Made by a program: the position numbers and the translations under genes. The notes below the pieces were generated by a model, which was given only the letters and a program-made list of their open reading frames with translations, was not told where the DNA came from and searched no databases. Shown piece by piece: positions 34,450 to 44,501 of a DNA stretch of 64,000 nucleotides (positions are counted from its first letter, which is position 1; each line of letters opens with the position of its first letter). The stretch is from Desulfosporosinus acididurans (GTDB lineage Bacteria; Bacillota; Desulfitobacteriia; Desulfitobacteriales; Desulfitobacteriaceae). Location of the stretch: positions 1-64,000 of the forward strand of contig NZ_LDZY01000006.1 in NCBI RefSeq assembly GCF_001029285.1, read 5' to 3'.

Positions 34450-34524
34450 TGGCTCCCCGAGTAGGACTCGAACCTACAACCTACCGGTTAACAGCCGGTT
34501 GCTCCACCATTGAGCTATCGAGGA
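34450..34524 (-). tRNA. tRNA-Asn (GTT)
   Basis: A 75-base cloverleaf on the minus strand: acceptor TCCTCGA/.CGGGGA, D arm AGCTCAATGGTGGAGC, anticodon loop CTGTTAA with anticodon GTT, TΨC loop GTTCGAGTC, encoded CCA. It is first of the three tRNAs after rpoD. Confidence 0.95.
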
Positions 34525-34610
34525 ATGCCCTTTGCACGGATTATTATAGTTAATCTTTCCGAAATAGTCAAGCTTTTATTTTAAAAATCTTAAATCTTGA
34601 TATTATTTAA

Positions 34611-35768
34611 CTACTCCAAGTAATCCTTTAACTTCTTACTTCGACTCGGATGACGCAATTTCCTTAAAGCCTTGGCCTCAATTTGCCGAATTCTTTCTCG
34701 TGTTACGCCGAATTCCTGCCCAACTTCTTCCAGGGTACGAGTCCTGCCATCGTCAAGTCCGAAACGAAGCCGAAGGACCTTCTCCTCACGTGGCGTCAGC
34801 GTTTCCAAAACTTCCTCCAATTGCTCTTTCAGGAGAATGAAAGAAGCTGCCTCAGCTGGAGCGGGAGCATCATCATCGGGGATAAAATCTCCCAAGTGAG
34901 AGTCTTCTTCTTCCCCGATGGGAGTTTCTAAAGAGACCGGTTCTTGAGCAATTTTCATAATTTCCCGCACACGTTCAACGGGAATATCCATCACTTTGGC
35001 AATTTCTTCGGGAGCAGGTTCACGTCCCAGCTCTTGTAAGAGCTGCCTGGAAACCCGGATGAGTTTGTTAATCGTTTCAACCATGTGCACAGGAATCCGA
35101 ATCGTACGAGCTTGATCGGCAATTGCACGTGTAATAGCTTGGCGAATCCACCAAGTTGCATAGGTACTGAACTTGTACCCCTTGGTATAGTCGAATTTTT
35201 CTACGGCCTTAATTAAGCCCAGATTGCCTTCCTGGATTAAGTCCAAGAAGAGCATACCCCGGCCAACATAACGTTTAGCAATGCTGACTACCAGCCGTAG
35301 GTTAGCCTCCGCAAGACGGCGTTTTGATTCTTCATCTCCCGCCTCCATGCCTTTGGCGAGCTCAATCTCATCTTCAGCTGATAAAAGAGGAACCCGGCCA
35401 ATCTCTTTCAAATACATGCGGACAGGATCATCAATACCTACCCCTTCTGGAACGGAAAGATCGACTTCTGTCTCTTCTTCGATATCATCCGGATCATCCA
35501 CGAGGTCATCATCATCGTCAACTTTGCCCTTTTTTAAGACTTCCTGTTCAACATCCTCAGGCCCAGGCACAACGTCTATTCCCATTTGAGCAAGTTGTTG
35601 GTAAATATCATCGATTTGATCCGCAGAAAGCTCAATCCCTTGAAGAGCATCCATAATCTCTCCGTAGGTTAGGGAACCTTTCTTTTTGCCATTTTGTATA
35701 AGAGCCTGAACGTTGTCCATTTGCTGCTCTTGTTTCAATTGTCCCCTGTCCTCCTTAGGATCTTTCAT
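34611..35768 (-). CDS. rpoD: RpoD/SigA, principal sigma factor
   Basis: A 385-residue primary sigma factor. Region 1.1 is followed by an acidic stretch ([20 protein letters not shown]). Region 2 has [37 protein letters not shown] in two blocks (about residues 170-206, -10 recognition), and region 4 has [20 protein letters not shown] (about 350-369). I prefer the ATG at 35768 with AAAGG 7 bases upstream; the frame opens at the GTG at 35798, which overlaps dnaG. It follows dnaG as in the classic macromolecular-synthesis operon. Confidence 0.96.
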   Translation of the reverse strand: MKDPKEDRGQLKQEQQMDNVQALIQNGKKKGSLTYGEIMDALQGIELSADQIDDIYQQLAQMGIDVVPGPEDVEQEVLKKGKVDDDDDLVDDPDDIEEETEVDLSVPEGVGIDDPVRMYLKEIGRVPLLSAEDEIELAKGMEAGDEESKRRLAEANLRLVVSIAKRYVGRGMLFLDLIQEGNLGLIKAVEKFDYTKGYKFSTYATWWIRQAITRAIADQARTIRIPVHMVETINKLIRVSRQLLQELGREPAPEEIAKVMDIPVERVREIMKIAQEPVSLETPIGEEEDSHLGDFIPDDDAPAPAEAASFILLKEQLEEVLETLTPREEKVLRLRFGLDDGRTRTLEEVGQEFGVTRERIRQIEAKALRKLRHPSRSKKLKDYLE

Positions 35769-35787
35769 TTGAGTGCCTTTAACCTTA

Positions 35788-37668
35788 CTATTTGCCACGT
35801 TTCAACCGCTCTCCTATCTCTTTCAACAGAGCCATGGCCCCTGCCATGTCACCGGATTTTTCTAAGGCAACCATACGAGCCTGCAGATCTTCAACGGTCT
35901 CCTCTGTTTGAGCAGAGAGAATACCTTGAATGCAATCTTCAAGCAACCGCTCAGTTTGGGATGTATCAAACTCTTCCAGGAGTAGGCTTGCCAAACGACT
36001 TTGAACCGTTTCATTGCTACGGTTAGGTAAACTGCCTTCCTGATCGAGATAATCAAAAATTTGTTGATGCGTGGAAACTCTCCAAAAAGAGGTTCCTAAT
36101 TGCTCCTTAATTTTTTTTATTAAGGAGATATCTTCTAATAACAAGCGCAAAAGTGTCCGTTCCGCTCTATATACCCCCAGATCAACGGTCGGCTGAGGGG
36201 CTTCCGAATCGCTCTTACATATAATGGCATTACTAATATTATCCCTATTTTTCTCAGAACTAATCGGATTTTGTGGCGAATATTCACCAGAACGTTCTTT
36301 TTTACTTTTTTTCTGTCGCAGGCTTTTAATCTCACGCTGTACCGCTTCTAATGTAAGCCCCAGCTCTAAACTTAAGAACCGTTCGTACCCTTCTCTTTCA
36401 ACTGGGCTGACCACCTTAAGGATATCAGGAGCAAGCTTATGCACAAGCTCAGCTTTCTCTAAAATGTTCTGCGGAGGTTGGTTGTGAGTCAATGTTTGAT
36501 ATTTGAACTCAACATACGTCACTGCCTGTTTAACAAGTTTGTCAAAATCCTCACGGCTGTGATTTTTTAAAAACTCATCGGGATCTTTTGCTCCTTTCAA
36601 GATTACGACCTCAACCTGAAGTCCTGTATCGCGAAGGATCTCTCCTCCGCGTATGGCAGCATTGAGACCTGCATCATCAGAGTCATACAGAAGAACGACG
36701 CGCCCTGCATACCTTTTCAGGAGATTAGCCTGTTCCCGTGTTAGAGCAGTCCCTAAGGATGCTACGGCATTAGGATACCCTGCATTCTGAAGCGCAATAA
36801 CATCCATATAACCCTCAGCCAAAAGTGCATAACCTTTTTCTCGAATTCCTTGATGAGCTCGATGCATTCCGTAAAGATGATGCCTCTTATTAAAAAAAGT
36901 CGTTTCAGGTGAGTTTAAATATTTCGGAACAGAATCATCTAAAACACGTCCACCGAAAGCAATCGGTATATTGCGGTGATCAAGAATACTAAATAGTACT
37001 CGATTGCGAAAACGATCGTAAAACTTCCTTCCATTCTTGTCTGACTTTCCTCTTTCCAAGGCCAACCCAGCTTCAGCGACTTCCGGAGGCTGTACTCCGC
37101 GTGTTTGCAAATACTCAAGTAAACCGTCCCACCGATCTGGAGCATACCCTAAACGGAATTTATTCATTGTCTCGGAATCTATACCGCGCTTTTTAAAATA
37201 ACTTCGCCCGGGCTCCCCTTCGGGTGACTTTAACAGAAGATCATGATAGTAGTTGGCTGCCCATTCATTAATTTCTTCAAAGCGACGTCGGAGCCGAGCC
37301 TTTTCTCGCTCTTGAGTCGACATTTCTTTTTCCGGGAGCACAACACCGCACCTCTGCGCTAACCTTTGAACACTTTCTAAAAACGTCCAATTTTCCTTTT
37401 TCATAAGAAAAGAGAAAACATTTCCCCCCGTATGGCAACCGAAACAATAAAACATTTGTTTTTCTGGAGTCACCGTAAAACTTGGTGTTTTCTCAGCATG
37501 AAATGGGCAAAGGCCTAAGAAATTTTTGCCTTTGCGCTGTAAGCTGACATATTCAGATATGACCTCAACGATTTCAGTACGCATACGCACTTCTTCGATC
37601 ACTTCGTCTGGAATTAATTCCTCATGAACCCTGTTTTCCACGTTCTTCGCCCTTCGATTTGCTTTCAC
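35788..37668 (-). CDS. dnaG: DnaG, DNA primase
   Basis: A 626-residue primase. The N-terminal zinc ribbon is [13 protein letters not shown] with [13 protein letters not shown] (about residues 53-85; ligands Cys, His, Cys, Cys). The Toprim core has [17 protein letters not shown] (about 275-291), [15 protein letters not shown] and [15 protein letters not shown], giving the acidic metal residues. The C-terminal DnaB-binding domain is helical. The frame opens at the GTG at 37668; the GTG at 37641 with AAGGGCGAAG upstream is an alternative. Upstream (37669-38027) I see no gene, only an AT-rich divergent promoter region. Confidence 0.96.
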   Translation of the reverse strand: MKANRRAKNVENRVHEELIPDEVIEEVRMRTEIVEVISEYVSLQRKGKNFLGLCPFHAEKTPSFTVTPEKQMFYCFGCHTGGNVFSFLMKKENWTFLESVQRLAQRCGVVLPEKEMSTQEREKARLRRRFEEINEWAANYYHDLLLKSPEGEPGRSYFKKRGIDSETMNKFRLGYAPDRWDGLLEYLQTRGVQPPEVAEAGLALERGKSDKNGRKFYDRFRNRVLFSILDHRNIPIAFGGRVLDDSVPKYLNSPETTFFNKRHHLYGMHRAHQGIREKGYALLAEGYMDVIALQNAGYPNAVASLGTALTREQANLLKRYAGRVVLLYDSDDAGLNAAIRGGEILRDTGLQVEVVILKGAKDPDEFLKNHSREDFDKLVKQAVTYVEFKYQTLTHNQPPQNILEKAELVHKLAPDILKVVSPVEREGYERFLSLELGLTLEAVQREIKSLRQKKSKKERSGEYSPQNPISSEKNRDNISNAIICKSDSEAPQPTVDLGVYRAERTLLRLLLEDISLIKKIKEQLGTSFWRVSTHQQIFDYLDQEGSLPNRSNETVQSRLASLLLEEFDTSQTERLLEDCIQGILSAQTEETVEDLQARMVALEKSGDMAGAMALLKEIGERLKRGK

Positions 37669-38027
37669 AATTCAGATGGTTTGTCAACCCTATCTCTATA
37701 ACAATTCTTCGCCGAAAATTCACGGAATCCTCTTTTTTAAACCCCTTATCAAGAATTAGTTTTAAGAAGGATGCAATTCTCAGTTCAAGATCTATTTAAT
37801 TCTCTCTTTTAGTCCATAATCCCTCTTTTCTTCGACAAATATTTGCCGCATAACTATGACTTTTCTTCTTCAAAAAAGCCCTTAAGGGACTATATGTTAT
37901 GGAATAATTTCCCATACCCTTTAACATTATCAAAAAGCATGTTAGAATAAGCAATAAACTAAATTTGTTGTGGGCATCGTTCTTTATAGGCCTGTTAAAA
38001 CAGCACGATTTTGAGGAAGGAGAAATT
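37669..38027. other. Intergenic region between dnaG and the GerMN gene
   Basis: 359 bases without a recognisable gene. It separates two divergent transcripts and must hold both promoters. It is AT-rich, with the palindrome CCCTTAAGGG near 37880. I cannot assign -35/-10 boxes with confidence. A TTGTTGTGGGC word at 37965 is a possible but unsupported start for a longer GerMN frame. Confidence 0.5.
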
Positions 38028-38630
38028 ATGACTAAAGGTATTCATAAAGTACATAGTTTCATGTTAATAGCCTTATTACTTATCGTCACAGTTTTGGCGG
38101 GATGTAACTCAGCAAAAACTCAGCAAACCCAGTCGTCATCAGATAACCAAACAACTACTACACCATTAACCCCCTCCTCACCTTCAACAAGTGAACCGGA
38201 AAGTTCTGCAACGCAAGCAGAAACAGTAAAACTAACACTTTACTTTCCTAATGCCGATGGGAGCGCTTTAGTTCCTGCTCAACGAACTGTTGAAGTTTCA
38301 AATCAAGAAATTATTAAAGCAATGTTTAAAGAGCTGTCATCTCCTCCTTCAGGTTTAGAACCTCCCCTTCCTAAAGGAACGATCTTGAGGAGTGCTGTTG
38401 TTAAAGACGGTGTTGCTACCCTTAGTCTTTCGAGTCAATTTCGAACGAATTTTGGCGGCGGATCGGACGCTGAATTAATGACTATCTACAGTATCGTAGA
38501 CAGCATAACGAACTTGCCTGGTGTTCAAAGCGTTCAGTTCCTTTTAGAAGGGCAAAAACAAGATGCTATTCTTGGAAGCCTAGATACAAGTGTTCCGCTA
38601 AAGAGTAACCCAAGTTTGATTCGCAAATAA
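38028..38630 (+). CDS. GerMN-domain lipoprotein
   Basis: A 200-residue exported lipoprotein. Residues 1-25 form a signal peptide ending in the lipobox VLAGC (Cys near residue 26). A Ser/Thr/Pro/Gln-rich linker follows (about 27-65), then a GerMN domain (about 70-185) with VKLTLYFPNADGSALVPAQR, EPPLPKGTILRSAVVKDGVATL and ELMTIYSIVDSITNLPGVQSVQFL. GerMN is found in spore germination protein GerM and in Gram-positive lipoproteins. I use the ATG at 38028, with GGAAGGAG 7 bases upstream. It stands between dnaG and dgt on the opposite strand. Confidence 0.85.
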   Translation: MTKGIHKVHSFMLIALLLIVTVLAGCNSAKTQQTQSSSDNQTTTTPLTPSSPSTSEPESSATQAETVKLTLYFPNADGSALVPAQRTVEVSNQEIIKAMFKELSSPPSGLEPPLPKGTILRSAVVKDGVATLSLSSQFRTNFGGGSDAELMTIYSIVDSITNLPGVQSVQFLLEGQKQDAILGSLDTSVPLKSNPSLIRK

Positions 38631-38838
38631 TTACGTAAGTAGTAAGTAGGTCATGTAAATTATAGGTTGTGATTTCAGACTTTTGCCCAAACCTTAGTTT
38701 GGTTCTCTTTTCTAAAACTTATACCCTTGTATAAAAACAATCCTATATTATTGACAATTGCTAAGAGAAAGGTTATAGCAAACGAATTTCAGTTTCTATA
38801 GTCTTTCTTTTTTGCACCCTGCTTTACCCCTGCCGGTC

Positions 38839-39870
38839 TTAGCGCGGGATAAATAAAGTTGTAAAGAGATCAATGGCATAATTATCAGTCAATCCGGAAA
38901 TATAGTCGACTACAGCTTGAGTTTTATCGCCTTCGGCCCAAGCTAAATAATTGCTCGGCAATTTTTCAATATTATTTATATAATAGTCAAACAGAGCTTG
39001 GACAATGTACTGTCCTTTACGACGTTCCTCCCGCAAGGCAGCACTGTTATATACTTTTACAAACATAAACTGTCTAAACTCGTTCATTGCCCCCCCAACT
39101 TCAAGAGTCTGGCGAATCTGAGATTTTCCCTTCGACGCTTCGATCATATCAACGACCATATTCGAAATCATAACACTGGGCTTTTCTCCCAATATCTTCT
39201 TCACGTTTTGCGGCAAATCGTCTTGGGATAATAACCCTGCCCGTAAAGCGTCATCATAATCATGGCAGAGATAGGCAATACGATCACCGGTTTTGACAAT
39301 TTGACCTTCAAGGGTAAACGGAATTCCCTCTCCAGTATGGTTCAAGATCCCGTCAAGAACAGGCTTTGTTAAATTTAAACCTAAGCCGTCACGTGCCAGT
39401 ACCTTCATAATTCGAATCGATTGTTCATTATGTTCAAAGCGCCCAATGATCTTCTGCAAGGCCTCTTCACCAACATGTCCAAAGGGAGTGTGGCCGACAT
39501 CATGCCCTAAAGCAATCGCCTCAATAAGATCTTCATTTAATTGTAAACCTCGTCCAATGGTGCGGCAGATTTGTGAAACCTCAAGACTATGTGTCATTCG
39601 CGTACGATAATGATCCCCTGAAGGGGCGATGTAAACCTGAGTCTTATGCTTTAAACGCCGAAAGGGTTTGCTGTGTAAAATCCGATCCCGATCCCGCTGA
39701 AATTTTGTACGGATGGGGCATTCTTCTTCCATACGTTCTCGAAGGGCCGTTTTACTCTTAGCAGCATAAACCGATAGTCGTTCTTCATTTTTTTCTGTTC
39801 GTTCACGTATAGTTAAGCGAGTATCTAAGTTGGAAGAATCTTCCTTCAAAGGCTCAATTCTGTCACACAT
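38839..39870 (-). CDS. dgt: Deoxyguanosinetriphosphate triphosphohydrolase-like protein
   Basis: A 343-residue HD-domain dNTPase of the Dgt/YpgQ-like group. RRLKHKTQVYIAPSGDHYRTRMTHSLEVSQI (two blocks, about residues 75-105) contains the first His, GHDVGHTPFGHVGEEAL (about 129-145) the HD pair and a further His, and AYLCHDYDDALRAG the last Asp. It hydrolyses dNTPs to nucleoside and triphosphate. I place the start at the ATG at 39870, 8 bases after GAGGAG; the frame opens 6 bases earlier. The dgt-dnaG-rpoD order is typical of clostridia. Confidence 0.9.
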   Translation of the reverse strand: MCDRIEPLKEDSSNLDTRLTIRERTEKNEERLSVYAAKSKTALRERMEEECPIRTKFQRDRDRILHSKPFRRLKHKTQVYIAPSGDHYRTRMTHSLEVSQICRTIGRGLQLNEDLIEAIALGHDVGHTPFGHVGEEALQKIIGRFEHNEQSIRIMKVLARDGLGLNLTKPVLDGILNHTGEGIPFTLEGQIVKTGDRIAYLCHDYDDALRAGLLSQDDLPQNVKKILGEKPSVMISNMVVDMIEASKGKSQIRQTLEVGGAMNEFRQFMFVKVYNSAALREERRKGQYIVQALFDYYINNIEKLPSNYLAWAEGDKTQAVVDYISGLTDNYAIDLFTTLFIPR

Positions 39871-40041
39871 AGACATATCTCCTCACTTTCCAGACAAGCT
39901 AAGTTTCCATCTTGTCTTTATAAGTCATTTCTATTTTAACATATTATTTTGATCTTTTATTGTTCCCCATTTACACGTTCCGCAGAGGAACTCCACCCGC
40001 TCAGCTCTATCATCCGTCGACAATATACCTTTCCTCTGCAA

Positions 40042-40083
40042 TAAAAAAGCCATAACCTCATTGTTGCTCCTTGATTATGGCTT
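40042..40083 (-). terminator. Terminator after the DegV gene
   Basis: On the minus strand AAGCCATAA, a 19-base loop and TTATGGCTT are followed by TTTTATT. It lies about 40 bases after the DegV stop codon. Confidence 0.8.
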
Positions 40084-40120
40084 AAATTTCTATGTTATTA
40101 GAGTAAGATTTTTTTTAAAG

Positions 40121-40972
40121 TTAATTGGTCATAAACATTACGCCAAGTGTATTAGGTCCGCAATGAGAAGAAATCGTACAGCCGGCCTTTGCAATTATGA
40201 TTTCCTTAAAACCCATGATTTCTTCAACATTTTTCCGAACAAGGTTGATATATTCGGAGGATATACCGGAATGAACTATAAATACCCTATCTAAATTAAT
40301 ATCGGGATAGGCATGTAACTTATCTATTGTATAGGATTTCAGAACCTTATCGAAGGCACCTCGATATTTTTTGCCGACCTTCATTTTCCCGCTGCTATTG
40401 TCCACTTCAATACAAGGTTTAATACTAAGGACGTTAGCCCCGAAGACAGCAAGAGCAGAGCATCTGCCCCCTTCATAAAGATAAGTTAAGTTATCCAGGA
40501 CAAAGCTCGCCTGAACCTTGCTCCTTAAAGCTTTAACCTCCTCAAAGATTTTCTCAGCCGACATTCCCTTTGCTAGACGTTCAGCCGCCTCAATTACAAG
40601 AAGACCTATTCCTGTTGAGAGATTGCCTGAATCGATCGGATAGACACCTTTTAATTCCTGTGCAGCTATACAACAATTCTGGTAAGAAGACGAAAGTCCT
40701 GATCCCAAGCTCAAATGGATAACCTCATATCCTTCATCCGTCCACCTTTTAAAATAATTGATGTATTCTGCAGGATTCGGAGCTGCTGTTTTAGGCAAGA
40801 TATGTCTTTTTTGATAAGTATCAAAAATGTCATCTGGTGTAATGTCAATTCCATCCCGAAAATCATTTTCTTCTAAAAGAATATGTAATGGACAACAATT
40901 CAGCTCATATCGTTCTTTTAGTTTATCGTCAAAATCACAGGTACTATCTGCACTTAGAATAATTTTTTTCAT
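40121..40972 (-). CDS. DegV family fatty-acid-binding protein
   Basis: A 283-residue DegV (FakB-like) protein. KKIILSADSTCDFDDKL at the start, LGSGLSSSYQNC (about residues 82-93), the VYPIDSGNLSTGIGLLVIEAA block (about 107-127) and the final AGCTISSHCGPNTLGVMFM are the conserved fatty-acid-binding signatures. DegV/FakB proteins bind a fatty acid and present it to FakA kinase. I use the ATG at 40972 with AAAGGATGAG upstream; the frame opens at 40996. No fakA gene is nearby. Confidence 0.9.
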   Translation of the reverse strand: MKKIILSADSTCDFDDKLKERYELNCCPLHILLEENDFRDGIDITPDDIFDTYQKRHILPKTAAPNPAEYINYFKRWTDEGYEVIHLSLGSGLSSSYQNCCIAAQELKGVYPIDSGNLSTGIGLLVIEAAERLAKGMSAEKIFEEVKALRSKVQASFVLDNLTYLYEGGRCSALAVFGANVLSIKPCIEVDNSSGKMKVGKKYRGAFDKVLKSYTIDKLHAYPDINLDRVFIVHSGISSEYINLVRKNVEEIMGFKEIIIAKAGCTISSHCGPNTLGVMFMTN

Positions 40973-40996
40973 TTTCTCACTCATCCTTTGAAACAT

Positions 40997-41335
40997 CCAT
41001 TTGAAAATCTATTGTCTACTATGCAGGCCTTATACATAGGGAAGAATTTATGAAGCTAATGGATTCTGGAGCATATATCTTTCTTATTGTAATCTATATT
41101 GCTCCATAAACAAAGCAGAAAACTGTCCTGTCAAAATCCTCAATGACATCTCAATTGAATTATTCCTTTGGCGTGCAACATCGTTTAGTTGAAACAGCAT
41201 TGCAAATCATAGGATCTGTATGAAATATGGAAAAATTAATTATTGAAAAAAAATTATAGATATGATATTTTCAACTCATATCTATGCAAAATTGATGCTA
41301 AGGAACTCGCGTTATAATCCATAACATGAGTATTG
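40997..41335. other. Intergenic region between the DegV gene and element C
   Basis: 339 bases, very AT-rich, with no recognisable gene. It holds the perfect inverted repeat ATAGATATGA/TCATATCTAT (about 41261-41290, 10-base loop), possibly a terminator or operator. I see no clear promoter. Confidence 0.5.
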
Positions 41336-41705
41336 ACACTCCCACGGCTAAAGCCGATGGGATTCTTGGGTGATTAAACCGAAGTACATTTCTGCTATCG
41401 GAGTATGACCCCAAGTTCAGGGCTATGCCATTAGCCCGTCCTAGAGCAGTACACAATGGTACTCTAGGCTGATAGCCTGTTACCAGCTACCACAGTTTCT
41501 TTGAAAGCGATCGTTTTAACGTCTTTTTTCTTGACGACACATAGAGTTTTACCTGATAGACGCATTAGCTATCAGAACCTCTTACTCTATCCAGTTTTCA
41601 AAGATCAAACTAATACTAGTTTATCATAGTGCTAAGACATTTACATTTACATGAAATTACGAAGCCGCCTTCATCCCACGATTAAAACTGTGGGCTTTTG
41701 GCTAC
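41336..41705 (-). mobile_element. IS200/IS605-like remnant with structured, omega-RNA-like segment (element C)
   Basis: The segment is framed by hairpins CCCACGGC-TAAA-GCCGATGGG (41341-41361) and CCCACGATTAAAACTGTGGG (41675-41694), like the ends of IS200/IS605 elements. Between them are several stable stem-loops: GGGCTA/TAGCCC (41420-41437), CCTAGAG...CTCTAGG (41440-41468) and CTGATAG/CTATCAG inside TAGAG/CTCTA (41541-41588). No tnpA or tnpB frame is present. On the minus strand it reads into the ATTCTTGG-flanked hairpin, the arrangement of an omega-RNA that ends at the right end. Assignment is by analogy. Confidence 0.4.
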
Positions 41706-41846
41706 GTTTCTGTAATCGAATTAATGTATTCATATAATGAAACGACGTATCACAATAAGAAACGCGCTCTTTTGCGCCTATTTAAGATGAGGAAATGCCC
41801 CTCTGGAACCGCCTTACTTGGCTAATCTTATCTGGGAGGGATTCGT

Positions 41847-43769
41847 ATGAACAATAAACGTGATTTAGATCAACTCAATCTCGCCCTAATTGCCAGCTAT
41901 CCAAAACTATCTGAGGTCTTTGAAAAAACAGTAAAACGCGAAGGCATAAACTATATCAATGTATTTGCTGCCTTCGAGGAAGCTGCAAATCTTGCGCAGA
42001 AAATCGAACCTAAAGTAGATGCAATTTTGAGCCGAGGAGGTACTGCCGAGTATATTAGGCGGGTGGTAGACATCCCTGTTATTTCCGTTCCGATTACCCA
42101 GTTTAATATCGTTCGATCTATGTATCAAGTTCCAAAAGAAGTAAATGACATCGCCTTCTTCAACTATGGGCGAAACATATATGGTATACGAGATATTGAA
42201 GCGATGTTCAACAAAACTCTCCATGAATATATATATTTAAATAAACAAGATATTATACAGGCTGTAAGCGATGTTAAAAAGCGTGGCCTAAAAGTAATTA
42301 TCGGCGGCAATGTTGCCATTCAGTTAGCTCAAGAAGAAGGTTTAGAAGGAATTGAGATATGTTCCGGAGAAGAAACTGTTTACCGTTCGATCCTGGAAAC
42401 GAAACACGTCGTTCAAGTCCATCAACTCGTCAGAAATCAAGCCATTCGCTTAAATGCAGTCTTGAATTCCATAGCTGAGGGAATTATTGTCACGGATGAA
42501 CAAAATCGAATTGTCACCTTCAACCCCTCAGCGGAACGGATTTTCCGTTTGCCGAAAGAAGATGCCCTGGGAAAACAGGTTTTAGACATCGTTCCCAATA
42601 CCGGAATTCCTAATGTCTATAAGAATGGCGAACCGGAAATCGCTTATCTTCAAAAGATCAATGGGGGGATAATAACTGCTACTCGTCAACCCATTTTTCT
42701 CAATGACAAACCGGTCGGTGTCGTGAGTACATTTCAAGACGTTACAAAAGTCCAGAACTTGGAGCAACAAATTCGTAAGCGGATTTATCATAAAGGATTT
42801 ATAGCTAAGCATCATTTTGAAGATATTCTGACAAACAACGCCAACATGCTTGAACTTAAAGAAATGGCTGCTTTGTATGCGACCACCCAATCTTCTGTCT
42901 TGATCGAAGGCGAATCCGGAACCGGTAAGGAACTATTCGCTCAGAGTATTCATAATTCAAGCCAACGTGCTAACGGGCCTTTTATTGCCGTGAATTGTGC
43001 TGCTATTCCTGAACATTTACTGGAAAGTGAATTATTTGGTTATGAAGGCGGCGCCTTTACAGGCGCTAAAAAAGAAGGGAAGCTGGGTTTATTTGAACTG
43101 GCTCACAACGGAACAATCTTTTTGGACGAAATCGGCGAAATACCGAAATCATTGCAAGCCAGGTTATTGAGAGTCTTGCAGGAAAAAGAAATCATGCATA
43201 TTGGCGGCGATAAAATTATACCTGTGGATATTCGAATAATCAGTGCCACAAATAAGAACCTCGAAGAAAAGGTCAAACACGAAGAATTTCGAAATGATTT
43301 ATATTATCGTTTGAAGGTCTTTGGCATCAAACTTCCCCCCTTACGAGAGCGCAAAGAAGATATTCCCTTACTAACGAAAGTTTTCTTCCAGAAATTCGGC
43401 AAAGAGCTCGATGTCAAAACCGAAAACGAATTGCTGCCATTATTGCTCGAATATACTTGGCCGGGAAATATCCGGGAACTGCGTAACGTGATCGAGCAGT
43501 TATCGTTATTAGTTGATCATTTTAAAAACATACCCAGCTGGATTGGAATCTTAAACAAAGTATTAAATAAAGAGATTAAAAAAAATAACAAAATGTTTTC
43601 ACTACAAGTCAATCTTGAAAATGGCCTTAAAGATGCTTTAGATCAAGCTGAAAAACAAATTCTTGATTCGATGTTAGCACAGTATGAGAACGACCGAAAT
43701 CTGGTAGCCCAAAAGTTAGGTATTGGACGTACCACTCTTTGGAGAAAACGTAATGAATTAAAAGACTAG
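41847..43769 (+). CDS. PrpR-type sigma54-dependent transcriptional activator
   Basis: A 640-residue enhancer-binding protein. Residues about 10-185 are a PrpR_N sensor domain ([21 protein letters not shown]). A PAS domain covers about 200-310 ([21 protein letters not shown]). The AAA+ domain (about 330-565) has the Walker A GESGTGKE (about 355), GAFTGA (about 402, contact to sigma54) and the Walker [13 protein letters not shown] Fis-type helix-turn-helix closes the protein ([21 protein letters not shown]). Start ATG with GGGAGGG upstream. A -24/-12 promoter lies about 230 bases downstream, so it likely activates the operon that follows. The ligand is unknown. Confidence 0.92.
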   Translation: MNNKRDLDQLNLALIASYPKLSEVFEKTVKREGINYINVFAAFEEAANLAQKIEPKVDAILSRGGTAEYIRRVVDIPVISVPITQFNIVRSMYQVPKEVNDIAFFNYGRNIYGIRDIEAMFNKTLHEYIYLNKQDIIQAVSDVKKRGLKVIIGGNVAIQLAQEEGLEGIEICSGEETVYRSILETKHVVQVHQLVRNQAIRLNAVLNSIAEGIIVTDEQNRIVTFNPSAERIFRLPKEDALGKQVLDIVPNTGIPNVYKNGEPEIAYLQKINGGIITATRQPIFLNDKPVGVVSTFQDVTKVQNLEQQIRKRIYHKGFIAKHHFEDILTNNANMLELKEMAALYATTQSSVLIEGESGTGKELFAQSIHNSSQRANGPFIAVNCAAIPEHLLESELFGYEGGAFTGAKKEGKLGLFELAHNGTIFLDEIGEIPKSLQARLLRVLQEKEIMHIGGDKIIPVDIRIISATNKNLEEKVKHEEFRNDLYYRLKVFGIKLPPLRERKEDIPLLTKVFFQKFGKELDVKTENELLPLLLEYTWPGNIRELRNVIEQLSLLVDHFKNIPSWIGILNKVLNKEIKKNNKMFSLQVNLENGLKDALDQAEKQILDSMLAQYENDRNLVAQKLGIGRTTLWRKRNELKD

Positions 43770-43777
43770 TTGTTATT

Positions 43778-43825
43778 TGTTCCAAAGATGAAATGACAAA
43801 TTTCATCTTTGGAACATTTCTTTTT
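43778..43825 (+). terminator. Terminator after the sigma54 activator
   Basis: Perfect 16-base arms TGTTCCAAAGATGAAA/TTTCATCTTTGGAACA with a 7-base loop are followed by TTTCTTTTTG. This is a strong intrinsic terminator 9 bases after the stop codon. The symmetric arms could alternatively be an enhancer site. Confidence 0.8.
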
Positions 43826-43998
43826 GTTGCAAGCATAACTAAGATCATTTTAAGCTATCTGAATTTCCCTGAAAAATTATGTCTAATTAAACTTTGACTC
43901 ATCGATTTAGCTGCAACCTACCAATATCAAAGGATTTTAAGCTGCCCAATTAGAACAAAGGATACCAATAGGTTTTTTTAGGAGAGTCCCTTTAAAAA

Positions 43999-44015
43999 TT
44001 GGCATCAGAATTGCA
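43999..44015 (+). promoter_or_regulatory. Sigma54 (-24/-12) promoter
   Basis: TTGGCATCAGAATTGCA matches the RpoN consensus TTGGCACG-N4-TTGCW: TGGCAT at 44000-44005 and TTGC at 44011-44014 with the required 5-base gap. It lies about 70 bases before the ATG of the Cys-rich protein and directly after the sigma54 activator gene. Confidence 0.85.
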
Positions 44016-44083
44016 ATTCTTAAGCAGCAGTAATTTAAATGAGTTATTCACTTATTAATACCCCAGAAGGAGGGATAAAGAAA

Positions 44084-44269
44084 ATGAACTTCGAGGGTTT
44101 CTGTCTTCAATGTCTATGTGCAAGTTGTGCAGACAGAGGTACCTGCGAAATCCTTCATCCAAGTACGGAAGATTTTTGCATGTATTATTGTCAGGGTGGT
44201 GAATTCTCGGTCATCTCATGTGTCCATTACAAAGAAAAAACAGCGAGTCCACCTCCAGAAGAATCATAG
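44084..44269 (+). CDS. Small cysteine-rich protein
   Basis: A 61-residue protein with eight Cys (CLQCLCASC, then GTC, FCMYYC, SC), suggesting a zinc or Fe-S site. I do not recognise a family. The ATG at 44084 follows GAAGGAGGG by about 8 bases; the frame opens at 44039 but that start lacks a ribosome site. It is the first gene after the sigma54 promoter. A Pro/Glu-rich tail (SPPPEES) ends it. It may be a metal- or redox-sensing partner of the following operon; that is inference. Confidence 0.7.
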   Translation: MNFEGFCLQCLCASCADRGTCEILHPSTEDFCMYYCQGGEFSVISCVHYKEKTASPPPEES

Positions 44270-44294
44270 TATGGACAATCTTTAAAACGTCGTT

Positions 44295-44365
44295 TCACTT
44301 CGACACTATTATTACTTTGATAAATCATTATTACTTCGATTTACTATTATTACTTTAATAAATGT
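44295..44365 (+). repeat. Imperfect AT-rich direct repeats before the sucC-like gene
   Basis: CTATTATTACTTTGATAAAT (44306-44325), CATTATTACTTCGATTT (44326-44342) and ACTATTATTACTTTAATAAA (44343-44362) are related. They lie about 150 bases before the next start codon. They may be regulatory or simply low-complexity DNA. Confidence 0.5.
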
Positions 44366-44501
44366 TAGTTACTATTCAGTTTACAAAAAACATTTCGTTC
44401 AGTGATTTCATGAAAGCTCCAATATTGTTCACTTATTAACAGTCAAGGATATTGACATCGGAACATCAAAAATCAAAATTTTACGTTTTGGAGGAGAAAT
44501 T

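Noticed and set aside
34672-35656. Plus-strand frames opposite rpoD (75-110 codons)
   Set aside because: They are antisense shadows of a highly conserved sigma factor, with low-complexity Ser- or His/Pro-rich products and no ribosome sites.
41585-41610. CTTTGAAAACTGG-like word in element C, as seen near rRNA operons
   Set aside because: There is no rRNA sequence near it; the match is short and on the edge of the hairpin element.
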